A stretch of DNA of 5,848 bases from Actinomycetota bacterium (lineage in GTDB: Bacteria; Actinomycetota; Humimicrobiia; Humimicrobiales; Humimicrobiaceae): assembly GCA_014360385.1 (NCBI GenBank), contig JACIXO010000069.1, positions 937-6,784 of the forward strand, read 5' to 3'. The position numbers were made by a program, and so were the translations under genes. Of this stretch, positions 1 to 5,489 are shown in pieces (positions within the stretch are counted from its first letter, which is position 1; each line of letters begins with the position of its first letter). The notes beneath the pieces were generated by a model, which saw nothing but the letters and a program-made list of their open reading frames with translations, was not told the origin of the DNA and made no database searches.

Positions 1-97
1 ATTGAAGGCCGTTTTCTGGGGAACCACCTCCCCCAGCACCCAAAAGCGTAGCTCCCCACACTATATCTTCAATATCTTTAATTGACAAATTCTTCAT
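1..97 (-). CDS. DUF917 / S-methyl-thiohydantoin-desulfurase-like protein, N-terminal fragment (cut by window edge)
   Basis: Reading the minus strand from an ATG at 97-95 gives 32 residues that run off the left edge: MKNLSIKDIEDIVWGATL then LGAGGGGSPENGLQ. The GATxLGxGGGGxPxxG signature is the same glycine-rich N-terminus seen in the two complete DUF917 genes of this window (247-1368 and 3301-4404), so this is a third paralogue, transcribed away from them. Its N-terminus looks closer to the 3301-4404 protein (GATFLGAGGGGS) than to the 247-1368 protein (GATFLGTGGGGD). The start is supported by a strong Shine-Dalgarno GGAGGTGA on the minus strand at 109-102, four bases before the ATG, and by a BRE/TATA pair further upstream. 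Only the first tenth or less of the gene is visible, so completeness of the rest cannot be judged. Family assignment is firm for such a short piece because of the signature; the enzymatic role is inferred from family knowledge. Confidence 0.85.
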   Translation of the reverse strand, partial: MKNLSIKDIEDIVWGATLLGAGGGGSPENGLQ

Positions 98-131
98 CAA
101 ATCACCTCCGGCAAAATCTGTCAATACTATT

Positions 132-141
132 ACAATATTGT
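132..141. repeat. Perfect 10-bp palindrome ACAATATTGT downstream of the leftward TATA box
   Basis: ACAATATTGT is self-complementary and lies between the leftward TATA box and its predicted start point, a position where a bound repressor would block polymerase. It is short and AT-rich, so chance occurrence is quite possible. Confidence 0.3.
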
Positions 142-142
142 T

Positions 143-161
143 CATATATATAAACTTTTGC
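143..161 (-). promoter_or_regulatory. Archaeal BRE/TATA promoter for the leftward DUF917 gene
   Basis: On the minus strand the sequence GCAAAA (BRE, 161-156) is followed directly by GTTTATATATATG (TATA box, 155-143). With the usual archaeal spacing of about 25 bases, transcription would start near 120-125 and leave a short leader containing the GGAGGTGA ribosome site of the leftward gene. The match to Thermococcales-type promoters is good; the start point is a prediction. Confidence 0.75.
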
Positions 162-193
162 CCAATTACATGCCAAGTAGGCAAAAAGTTTAT
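150..193. repeat. Inverted repeat joining the two divergent promoters (possible shared operator)
   Basis: ATAAACTTTTGCC at 150-162 is mirrored by GGCAAAAAGTTTAT at 180-193, identical apart from one extra A in the right arm, around a 17-base centre. The arms coincide with the BRE and TATA elements of the two divergent promoters, so part of the symmetry is expected from promoter consensus alone. The additional GGC/GCC identity upstream of each BRE is not demanded by the promoter, which makes a shared dimeric-regulator site plausible. No protein is shown to bind here. Confidence 0.55.
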
Positions 194-196
194 AAG
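181..196 (+). promoter_or_regulatory. Archaeal BRE/TATA promoter for the rightward DUF917 gene
   Basis: GCAAAAA (BRE, 181-187) is followed by GTTTATAAG (TATA box, 188-196). The predicted transcription start, about 25 bases downstream of the box, is near 216-222. This places the ribosome site at 233-239 within a short leader and rules out the upstream GTG at 217 as a sensible translation start. Confidence 0.75.
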
Positions 197-200
197 GAGA

Positions 201-212
201 GTATAAGTATAC
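201..212. repeat. Short inverted repeat GTATA-AG-TATAC downstream of the rightward TATA box
   Basis: Five-base arms around a two-base centre lie between the rightward TATA box and its predicted start point. The position mirrors the ACAATATTGT palindrome on the leftward side, but the sequences differ. It could be an operator or simply AT-rich chance. Confidence 0.25.
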
Positions 213-232
213 ATTAGTGAAAATCTTTATAC

Positions 233-239
233 GGAGGTG
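233..239 (+). promoter_or_regulatory. Shine-Dalgarno site GGAGGTG that fixes the start of the 247-1368 gene
   Basis: GGAGGTG ends seven bases before GTG at 247. The longer reading frame begins at a GTG at 217, which lies upstream of this site and almost on the predicted transcription start, so it cannot use it. A second in-frame GTG at 253 would have a 13-base spacing, which is less favourable. Confidence 0.8.
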
Positions 240-246
240 CTGTAAA

Positions 247-1368
247 GTGGGAGTGTCAATAAAAACTATCCAAGATGCAGAAGATTTTGTTAGAGGAGCC
301 ACATTTTTAGGCACTGGTGGTGGAGGAGACCCAAAAAAAGGCCTGAAGTTCTTAACAGAGACCTTAAAAGAATTTGGAGAAATTAAATGGGTAGATCCAA
401 CAGAGATCTCAGACGATTTGTGGGTAGCTACTCCATACTACATGGGATCTATTGCCCCACTTACAGAAGAAACAAAACAAAAGATGCAGAAATTAGGCCT
501 TGCTAAAAAAGTTATTGAAAGAGTTCTACCCGAAGCTGTTAAAGAACTTGAAGCGTTCACAGGAAAGAAAATTGAAGCCGTGGTTCCTGTCGAGTTGGGA
601 GGTCTAAATACCCCAGCACCAATAGATACTGCTTTAAGATTGGGTATTCCAGTTATCGATGGAGACTATGCTGGAAGAGCTATCCCTGAAATATGCCAAA
701 CAACCCCACCAATGTTTGGTATGGATGTTACGCCAATAGCCAGTGTTGATGAATGGGGGAACAAAGCAATTATCAAGAGTGCTGTCAATGCTAATCTTGC
801 GGAAATGATAGGAAAACTAATAAGTATAGCTGGGTTTGGGCTAGTAGGACAAGCTGCATACTTGATGACAGGAAAGGATATGAAGCGGGTTATAGTGCCC
901 GGAACTCTTACGAAGTCCCTAGAACTTGGCAGAACAATCAGAGAGGCGAGAGAAAAGGGTAAAGATCCCGTGAAAGCGGCAGCAGAATATCTCGATGGGT
1001 GGATATTGTTTAAAGGAAAAGTAACAAAAAAGGAGTGGTGGGATGCTGAGGGATACATGTGGGGCATCACTCATATAGAAGGAATTGACGAGTTCAAAGG
1101 TCACAAATTCAAGATATGGTTCAAGAACGAAAACCACGTAAGCTGGCTGGATGAAGAACCATATGTGACTAGTCCAGATATTATTGAAGTGGTAGAATTA
1201 AAGACAGCAGAGCCAATAACAAACACTGACCTTAAGGAAGGAACTACAGTAGCAGTCATTGGGGCAAAGTGTGATGAAAAGCTTAGAACCCCAGAAGGGC
1301 TTGATGTATTAGGTCCAAAACACTTTGGTTTTGACATTGAGTACATTCCAATTGAAAAGCGTGTTTAG
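247..1368 (+). CDS. DUF917-family protein (S-methyl-thiohydantoin-desulfurase-like), paralogue A
   Basis: This 373-residue soluble protein belongs to the DUF917 family (COG3535), now named after S-methyl thiohydantoin desulfurase, with N-terminal and C-terminal family domains. Members act in the cytoplasm on small cyclic ureides or thiohydantoins and often sit beside hydantoin or nucleobase genes. Visible signatures are the glycine-rich GATFLGTGGGGDP (17-29), VELGGLN (115-121), IDGDYAGRAIPE (137-148), VPGTLTKSLELG (217-228) and WFKNEN (291-296). The length is normal for the family and there is no signal peptide or membrane segment. I chose the GTG at 247 because of the ribosome site at 233-239. 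The gene has its own divergent promoter and is followed by an oligo-T run, so it may be a separate transcript from the permease operon, or read into it. It is clearly diverged from the 3301-4404 paralogue, keeping the motifs but little else. The family call is firm; the real substrate is unknown. Confidence 0.9.
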   Translation: MGVSIKTIQDAEDFVRGATFLGTGGGGDPKKGLKFLTETLKEFGEIKWVDPTEISDDLWVATPYYMGSIAPLTEETKQKMQKLGLAKKVIERVLPEAVKELEAFTGKKIEAVVPVELGGLNTPAPIDTALRLGIPVIDGDYAGRAIPEICQTTPPMFGMDVTPIASVDEWGNKAIIKSAVNANLAEMIGKLISIAGFGLVGQAAYLMTGKDMKRVIVPGTLTKSLELGRTIREAREKGKDPVKAAAEYLDGWILFKGKVTKKEWWDAEGYMWGITHIEGIDEFKGHKFKIWFKNENHVSWLDEEPYVTSPDIIEVVELKTAEPITNTDLKEGTTVAVIGAKCDEKLRTPEGLDVLGPKHFGFDIEYIPIEKRV

Positions 1369-1369
1369 A

Positions 1370-1381
1370 TTTTTTCTTTTT
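1370..1381 (+). terminator. Oligo-T archaeal terminator after paralogue A
   Basis: TTTTTTCTTTTT begins two bases after the TAG stop codon. Archaeal polymerase terminates intrinsically at such T-runs. The same T-run merges into a TATA-like sequence, so termination here may be partial and coupled to re-initiation for the permease gene. Confidence 0.55.
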
Positions 1382-1386
1382 ATATG
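1377..1386 (+). promoter_or_regulatory. Possible TATA box for the permease operon
   Basis: TTTTTATATG at 1377-1386 resembles an archaeal TATA box but lacks a purine-rich BRE, being preceded by T-rich sequence. A start about 25 bases downstream would fall near 1407-1410, in the middle of the palindrome at 1399-1421. It is weaker than the two promoters at 143-196. Confidence 0.35.
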
Positions 1387-1421
1387 TTCTCTCCAGAGAA
1401 GGAGAGGAATATCCTCTCTTT
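1387..1421 (+). repeat. Palindrome with alternative pairings between paralogue A and the permease
   Basis: GAGAGGA-ATA-TCCTCTC (1402-1418) is a 7-bp perfect inverted repeat that extends in RNA to 10 pairs (1399-1408 with 1412-1421, one G-U) around a three-base loop. Immediately upstream, TTCTCT (1387-1392) can pair with AGAGAA (1395-1400), and CTCTCC (1389-1394) can pair with GGAGAG (1401-1406), competing with the main stem. As DNA it could be an operator centred on the predicted start point; as RNA in a read-through transcript it could be an attenuator or processing site. No known riboswitch fold is recognised. Confidence 0.5.
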
Positions 1422-1441
1422 GATAAAGCAAAACCTATAAC

Positions 1442-1447
1442 GGGGGT
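1442..1447 (+). promoter_or_regulatory. Degenerate ribosome binding site of the permease gene
   Basis: GGGGGT ends nine bases before the ATG at 1457. It departs from the GGAGGTG seen before the other genes by an A-to-G change, so initiation may be weaker than at its neighbours. Confidence 0.5.
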
Positions 1448-1456
1448 ATATTAAAA

Positions 1457-2860
1457 ATGGAGAACAAAAATGAATATCCCTGGATTGATGCTTTAGGGGA
1501 CTATGCAGTTGTTCCAGTTCATCCTCAAGACAGAAGAACGCTAACAAACCAATTTCTAGTATTTACAGGAGTATTGGCATGTATAGCTGCATTATGGGGA
1601 GGAGGTGCTCTTGGAACCCAATTAGATGTTAAAGGCCTCACAATAGCTAGTATCGCGGGCAGTGCAATAGTTGCAGTTATCGGAGGTCTCACGGCATATA
1701 TCGGCGGAACTACAAGAACTTCAACATACGTAAACCTATCTAGACCGTTTGGTAGATTTGGAGGATTTCTATGGGGGCTTACAGCTGCAGGAATAACTTG
1801 TGGAATTGGATGGTTTGCTGTAGAAACATGGCTGTTTGGTGTAATGATCCATGATCTAGCACCAAATGCTTGGTGGGCCGATGTAGGGGTAGCTTCCCTT
1901 TGGGGTGGTCTCTTAATGATGACCACAGCTATAATAGGATACAGCGGACTAGCATTCTTGAGTTATCTGACAGTCCCTCTGTTCTTAATTCTAGCAGGAG
2001 TGTCATTTGCTATGGGAGCATATATCGGCGGGGGGCTGCATCGGATATTTACACTAACCCCCCCAAATCCAGTTCCATTAAGTGCTGCAATTACCACTGT
2101 TGTAGGCCTATACATAGCTGGAGCTACAATTACAGCAGACGTTGGTCGCTTTGCAAGACGAGCAAAAGACCCGGTAATTGCATGGGTACTCCAAGTAATG
2201 ATAATTATGCCATATTTCCTCATAGGTGCTGGTGTCCTCACCTTGGCTATGGGGGGCACTAGGATTACAGAAGCTTTATTAGCAGCAGGAGCAGGGTTAG
2301 GAGCATATGCAATGGCAATCTTTGGTCAATGGACTACTAATGACAACAATTTGTATAGTGGTGCTCTTAATTGGACCCTTATAATACCTCTAAAGAAAAG
2401 AGTAATAACTGCAATTGAGGGAATAATTGGTACAGCAATCGCAGCATATGTAGGGTTCTCTGCCGGAGCAAGTCTGGATCCATTCATAAATTTCTTGAAT
2501 ATCCTAGGAAAGTTTGTACCAGCTGTCGGCGGTGTCTTAATAGCAGATTTTTACATATATCAAGCATATAAAGGAGTGCCACTAACCGAAAGATACAAAC
2601 TAAAAATTGGTGAAAAAATTGGCGAAGTAAACTGGGTTGGATGGATCAGCGCAATTCTCGGAGGCATAATAGGAGGATGGTATATCTCTGGAATTGCAGC
2701 ACTAAACTCCCTAATATTGGGAGTCATCATTTACAGCGTTCTATCTATCCTGTGTGACAAAATAGGGATTCCTTTAGAACTTGGTAAATTTGAGGTAACA
2801 GAATATGGCCTTGCTCCTCGTTGGATAGTAGAGAGACACAAGAGGGGGGAAGCGCAATGA
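1457..2860 (+). CDS. NCS1-family (CodB-like) nucleobase/hydantoin-type permease
   Basis: This 467-residue polytopic membrane protein belongs to the nucleobase:cation symporter-1 family (Pfam Transp_cyt_pur), closest in look to bacterial cytosine permease CodB. Such proteins use a cation gradient to import cytosine, uracil, allantoin, hydantoins or related rings. About twelve hydrophobic segments can be traced, roughly at 33-52, 61-83, 104-130, 143-163, 165-191, 207-226, 240-265, 271-292, 315-336, 342-370, 392-412 and 414-432. Typical features are WGGGALGTQL (47-56) in helix 1, TADVGRFARRAKDPV (226-240) after helix 6, and QWTTNDNNLYSG (291-302) in helix 8. Length is normal and no frameshift is seen. 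The N-terminal tail has a conserved-looking YPWIDALGDYAVVPV stretch. Its stop overlaps the start of the next membrane protein by four bases, implying translational coupling. Substrate is not readable; DUF917 neighbours suggest a cyclic ureide or thiohydantoin rather than plain cytosine, and no cytosine deaminase is present in the window. Confidence 0.9.
   Translation: MENKNEYPWIDALGDYAVVPVHPQDRRTLTNQFLVFTGVLACIAALWGGGALGTQLDVKGLTIASIAGSAIVAVIGGLTAYIGGTTRTSTYVNLSRPFGRFGGFLWGLTAAGITCGIGWFAVETWLFGVMIHDLAPNAWWADVGVASLWGGLLMMTTAIIGYSGLAFLSYLTVPLFLILAGVSFAMGAYIGGGLHRIFTLTPPNPVPLSAAITTVVGLYIAGATITADVGRFARRAKDPVIAWVLQVMIIMPYFLIGAGVLTLAMGGTRITEALLAAGAGLGAYAMAIFGQWTTNDNNLYSGALNWTLIIPLKKRVITAIEGIIGTAIAAYVGFSAGASLDPFINFLNILGKFVPAVGGVLIADFYIYQAYKGVPLTERYKLKIGEKIGEVNWVGWISAILGGIIGGWYISGIAALNSLILGVIIYSVLSILCDKIGIPLELGKFEVTEYGLAPRWIVERHKRGEAQ
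2842..2860 (+). promoter_or_regulatory. ATGA stop-start overlap with internal ribosome site
   Basis: The permease TGA stop (2858-2860) overlaps the next ATG (2857-2859). A purine-rich GAGGGGGGA at 2842-2850, inside the permease tail, lies six bases before that ATG. This favours the ATG at 2857 over the in-frame TTG at 2821, and points to coupled synthesis of the two membrane proteins. Confidence 0.75.
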
Positions 2861-3264
2861 CTGATCCAGCTTTTGAAAAAAGAATATACCACTTGTTTAT
2901 ACTATCTACAATATTAGCCATAATCGGCATAATATTAACAGCCCCCATCTGGCCAAAAAACGCATATGCAGGCATATTGTGGCCAATGATCTCAGTACCT
3001 ATCTTTCTTACTTCAGTGATTGGTGCGTTTAGGATGCAAAGAGCCAAAACTCCTGAAGAAAAAGCAACATATGCAATTCAGCACTCTTGGTGGATACTTT
3101 CGTTAGGATTTTCGGGTTTGCTCTTGTTCCCAGCACCATTCTTTAGAGAAGCCGGCGGAGCTAATGCAATAGTAATGACACTTTTCAGCATTCTTTGGAC
3201 CATTTTCGGAATAGTAGGAGTCTATGAACCACATGCAGAAACAGGGATTTCCATAACTGTATGA
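2857..3264 (+). CDS. Small four-helix membrane protein of unknown function, coupled to the permease
   Basis: I do not recognise a named family. The protein has 135 residues with four hydrophobic segments at about 12-32, 37-58, 76-96 and 101-123, and a short basic/acidic cytoplasm-type loop near 59-72 (FRMQRAKTPEEKATYA). Paired tryptophans (W78, W79) open helix 3, and helix 3 ends in FPAPFF (91-96). There is no cleavable signal peptide, cysteine motif or obvious catalytic residue. Its start overlaps the stop of the NCS1 permease (ATGA), which in archaeal operons usually means stoichiometric or coupled production. An accessory subunit, stabiliser or modulator of the permease is a reasonable inference but nothing in the sequence proves it. 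NCS1 permeases are normally thought to work without a second subunit, which is what makes this gene interesting. Start chosen at 2857 from the ribosome site at 2842-2850. Confidence 0.75.
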   Translation: MTDPAFEKRIYHLFILSTILAIIGIILTAPIWPKNAYAGILWPMISVPIFLTSVIGAFRMQRAKTPEEKATYAIQHSWWILSLGFSGLLLFPAPFFREAGGANAIVMTLFSILWTIFGIVGVYEPHAETGISITV

Positions 3265-3300
3265 TATGTCCTATCCTAACAAAAGAGAGGTGATTGAGAT

Positions 3301-4404
3301 ATGAAGACTTTAACTGAAGAAAATATTAAAGACATAATTGTTGGAGCAACCTTTTTAGGAGCTGGTGGTGGAGGATCTGCAAAGCAGGGATGTGAACTGC
3401 TTGAAAAACTTAAAAAAGAACTTGGGACAGTAGAAGTGAAACTAATAGATCCAGAAGAAATGGAGGAATCGGAATATGCAGTAATGGTTGCAGGCATTGG
3501 TGCTCCAAGGGCTTTCAAAGAAAAAGGATTCGGTGCAGAAGCAATCCATGCATTTGAGCTCATTCAAAAAGTCTCATTTCTTGGAGGAAAGCAAATCAAC
3601 TACTTAATGGCAGGGGAACTCGGAGGGTTCAACACAATAGTACCAATGTATGTGGCAGCAATTAAAGGAATTCCATTTGTAGACGGCGATGGGAATGGAA
3701 GAGCAGTTCCGGAACTAAGTACAGGATTATATCCTGCCTACAACATTCCACCTCATCCTCTAGTTCTTGCGAATTCAAAAGGGGACTCTGTAGTTGCATA
3801 TCTAAGCGACCCAATGGATCATAAAGCTGCAGAAACCATTGCAAGACAATTAGCTGTAGGGTGGGGGATGCTAGCGGCATTTGCTACTTGGATTGTGAAC
3901 AAACATCAAATTCTAAATTGTCTTGCCCCAAGAACAATCACTAAGTCTGAAGAAATAGGGAAGGCTTTCAGAAAAGTTAAAGAAAAAGATAAAGAAATTG
4001 AGACCCTTTCAAAAGAACTAGCCAAAATAAATTCAAAAGAATTATTTGTAGGAACTATAACAAAACTTGAATTCAAGACCGAAGGGGGCTTTGATTTTGG
4101 AACAACCACAATAACTGGAGAAGGGAAATATGCAGGAAAGACCATGACTATTGATTTTAAGAACGAAAATATAATTGCCAGAATCAACGGAGAAATAGTC
4201 GCCATGGTACCCGACTTGATTAGCCTAGTGGATATAGATAAGATGGAACCCGTAACAAATGCAGACACGGTAGAAGGCCAAAAAATAGCAGTTTATGGGA
4301 CTCCTGCCCCAGAAAATTGGAAAAAAGTTCCAGAAGGGTTTACCTGTTGGAAACATATCCTAGAAAAGCTCGGATATGAAGGGGAGTATGTTCCCCTCAA
4401 GTAG
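3301..4404 (+). CDS. DUF917-family protein (S-methyl-thiohydantoin-desulfurase-like), paralogue B
   Basis: A 367-residue soluble protein of the same DUF917 / S-methyl thiohydantoin desulfurase family as the 247-1368 product. Signatures in order are GATFLGAGGGGS (15-26), GELGGFN (105-111), VDGDGNGRAVPEL (127-139), APRTITKSEEIG (209-220), FKNEN (286-290) and MVPDLI (302-307). Compared with paralogue A it has a different segment between the first and second motifs (VAGIGAPRAFKEKG at 63-76) and a lysine/glutamate-rich helix at about 221-247 that may be a short coiled coil. A good Shine-Dalgarno GAGGTGAT at 3287-3294, six bases before ATG, fixes the start. It lies 36 bases after the membrane protein gene with no promoter-like sequence in the gap, so it is most likely co-transcribed with the permease. 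Divergence from paralogue A with all main motifs retained suggests different substrates or subunits of one hetero-oligomer. The exact reaction is unknown. Confidence 0.9.
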   Translation: MKTLTEENIKDIIVGATFLGAGGGGSAKQGCELLEKLKKELGTVEVKLIDPEEMEESEYAVMVAGIGAPRAFKEKGFGAEAIHAFELIQKVSFLGGKQINYLMAGELGGFNTIVPMYVAAIKGIPFVDGDGNGRAVPELSTGLYPAYNIPPHPLVLANSKGDSVVAYLSDPMDHKAAETIARQLAVGWGMLAAFATWIVNKHQILNCLAPRTITKSEEIGKAFRKVKEKDKEIETLSKELAKINSKELFVGTITKLEFKTEGGFDFGTTTITGEGKYAGKTMTIDFKNENIIARINGEIVAMVPDLISLVDIDKMEPVTNADTVEGQKIAVYGTPAPENWKKVPEGFTCWKHILEKLGYEGEYVPLK

Positions 4405-4424
4405 CCTTTAAGCATTTTATTTTT
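4379..4424 (+). terminator. Weak terminator-like region after paralogue B
   Basis: A 6-bp hairpin (AGGGGA at 4380-4385 with TCCCCT at 4392-4397) lies in the last codons of paralogue B. After the TAG come TTTT (4415-4418) and TTTTT (4420-4424). The T-runs are short, so only partial termination is likely and the downstream gene may still be reached by read-through. No convincing TATA box is visible in the 58-base gap. Confidence 0.35.
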
Positions 4425-4462
4425 AAACTCTTATGTTGAATTAAAAAAGGAGGTGGCAGGAC

Positions 4463-5422
4463 ATGGATGATGAACTCAAAAAAGCTGCGAAAACTACTGT
4501 GAAGGTATGCTTAGGTGTAAAACCCGGAGAAAAGTTTTTAATAATAGCTGATACAGAGACAAAAGAAATTGGGGAAGCCATATTTGAAGCAGGTCTCAAT
4601 GCTGGGGCCGAAACAATTTTAAGCATTATGAAACCAAGGACAAAACACGGAGAAGAGCCCCCAGAACCTATTGCAGTTATGTGGAAGCACGTCGATGTAT
4701 TTGTAGCTCCAACAAAATTTAGCCTCTCTCATACACAAGCAAGAAAAAAAGCTACTGAAAACGGTGCTAGGGGGGCAACTATGCCAGGAATCACTAAAGA
4801 AATGTTTGTAGAAACATTACAAGCAGATTATACCAAGATAAAAGAGCTCAATGAAAAAATGAAAAAAGCATTGGTAGGTAAAAAAACAGTGAGAGTACTA
4901 ACCGAAAAGGGAACAGATATCACATTAAGCATAGAAGGAAGAGAGATATTTACCGACGATGGTATTTTACATGAAAAAGGTGCCTTTGGAAACCTACCCG
5001 CAGGAGAAGTCTTTGTAGCCCCTGTTGAAGGAACTGCCAACGGCATTATTGTAGCAGATGTTTCTTTTGCAGGAATTGGGATTTTAAAAACACCTATAAA
5101 AATCACAGTCAAAGATGGTTTTGCAGTATCAATCGAAGGTGGAGAAGAAGCAGAAAAACTTAAACAATTACTAGCATCTGTGGGGAAAAAAGAAGCGTCC
5201 AATATTGCAGAATTAGGTATTGGAACAAACATAAATGCTAAACCAGTAGGCAACATTCTAGAGGATGAGAAAATTTATGGAACCGTGCATATTGCATTAG
5301 GAGATAACAGTACTATAGGTGGCATAACAAAAGCTGGGATACATCTAGATGGAATAATATCAAAACCAACCTTAATCGCTGACGGGCAAGTCTTGATAAA
5401 AGATGGAAAATGGATGATCTGA
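4463..5422 (+). CDS. M29 aminopeptidase / NicX-like metalloenzyme, atypical short member
   Basis: A 319-residue cytoplasmic protein related to the AmpS/AmpT-type M29 metallopeptidases (COG2309), a fold also used by the iron-dependent ring-cleaving enzyme NicX. The C-terminal half has the family layout: LPAGEVFVAPVEGTANG (178-194, E182 and E189), IAELGIGTN (248-256, E250), GTVHIALGDN (273-282, H276) and GIHLDG (292-297, H294 and D296). In M29 enzymes the equivalent Glu, Glu, His and His-x-Asp residues bind metals, so a metal centre is likely. The protein is shorter than the roughly 400-residue classical peptidases. Between H276 and H294 there is no tyrosine, whereas M29 enzymes have one between the two histidines, so ordinary aminopeptidase activity is doubtful. 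A strong GGAGGTG at 4449-4455 sets the start. Position after the permease and DUF917 genes suggests a hydrolytic or ring-opening step on the imported compound; this is inference. Automated annotation as a leucyl aminopeptidase would be risky. Confidence 0.8.
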   Translation: MDDELKKAAKTTVKVCLGVKPGEKFLIIADTETKEIGEAIFEAGLNAGAETILSIMKPRTKHGEEPPEPIAVMWKHVDVFVAPTKFSLSHTQARKKATENGARGATMPGITKEMFVETLQADYTKIKELNEKMKKALVGKKTVRVLTEKGTDITLSIEGREIFTDDGILHEKGAFGNLPAGEVFVAPVEGTANGIIVADVSFAGIGILKTPIKITVKDGFAVSIEGGEEAEKLKQLLASVGKKEASNIAELGIGTNINAKPVGNILEDEKIYGTVHIALGDNSTIGGITKAGIHLDGIISKPTLIADGQVLIKDGKWMI

Positions 5423-5428
5423 AAACAC

Positions 5429-5447
5429 TTTTTATACTTTTATTTTT
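5429..5447 (+). terminator. Oligo-T terminator at the end of the rightward operon
   Basis: Three T-runs (5429-5433, 5438-5441, 5443-5447) begin seven bases after the TGA of the metalloenzyme gene, with no stem-loop. This is a typical archaeal intrinsic terminator. Confidence 0.65.
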
Positions 5448-5458
5448 ATAGTTCACAT

Positions 5459-5464
5459 AAAAAA
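5459..5464 (-). terminator. Oligo-T terminator for the leftward regulator gene
   Basis: Six A on the plus strand, which read as TTTTTT on the minus strand, lie about 25 bases past the stop codon of the leftward gene. The 67-base convergent gap thus carries terminators for both strands. Confidence 0.5.
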
Positions 5465-5489
5465 CTAAGCTTTCATATGATTACAGTCA

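Noticed and set aside
217..246. Longer start of paralogue A at GTG 217, adding ten residues (MKIFIRRCCK)
   Set aside because: It lies upstream of the only ribosome site (233-239) and about at the predicted transcription start; the added residues do not resemble the family N-terminus seen in the other two DUF917 proteins.
102..314. 70-codon minus-strand reading frame across the divergent promoter region
   Set aside because: It overlaps both promoters and the start of paralogue A, has no ribosome site and shows no family resemblance.
666..1346. Several antisense frames of 72-134 codons under paralogue A
   Set aside because: They mirror the codon structure of the sense gene, overlap each other, and lack ribosome sites or recognisable domains.
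1387..1456. Known riboswitch upstream of the permease
   Set aside because: Only about 70 bases are available and the pairing is a simple hairpin with alternatives; no signature of a purine, TPP, preQ1 or other named riboswitch is recognisable.
1870..2262. 130-codon plus-strand frame inside the permease gene
   Set aside because: It is an out-of-frame shadow of the NCS1 coding sequence, with low-complexity serine/tyrosine-rich product and no ribosome site.
2821..2856. TTG start at 2821 for the small membrane protein
   Set aside because: The ATG at 2857 has a purine-rich ribosome site six bases upstream and the common ATGA overlap; the extra twelve residues (MDSRETQEGGSA) are just the permease tail read in another frame.
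4828..5256. 142-codon antisense frame under the metalloenzyme gene
   Set aside because: The sense strand carries clear conserved metal-binding motifs throughout this interval; the antisense product is serine/proline-rich and unlike any family I know.
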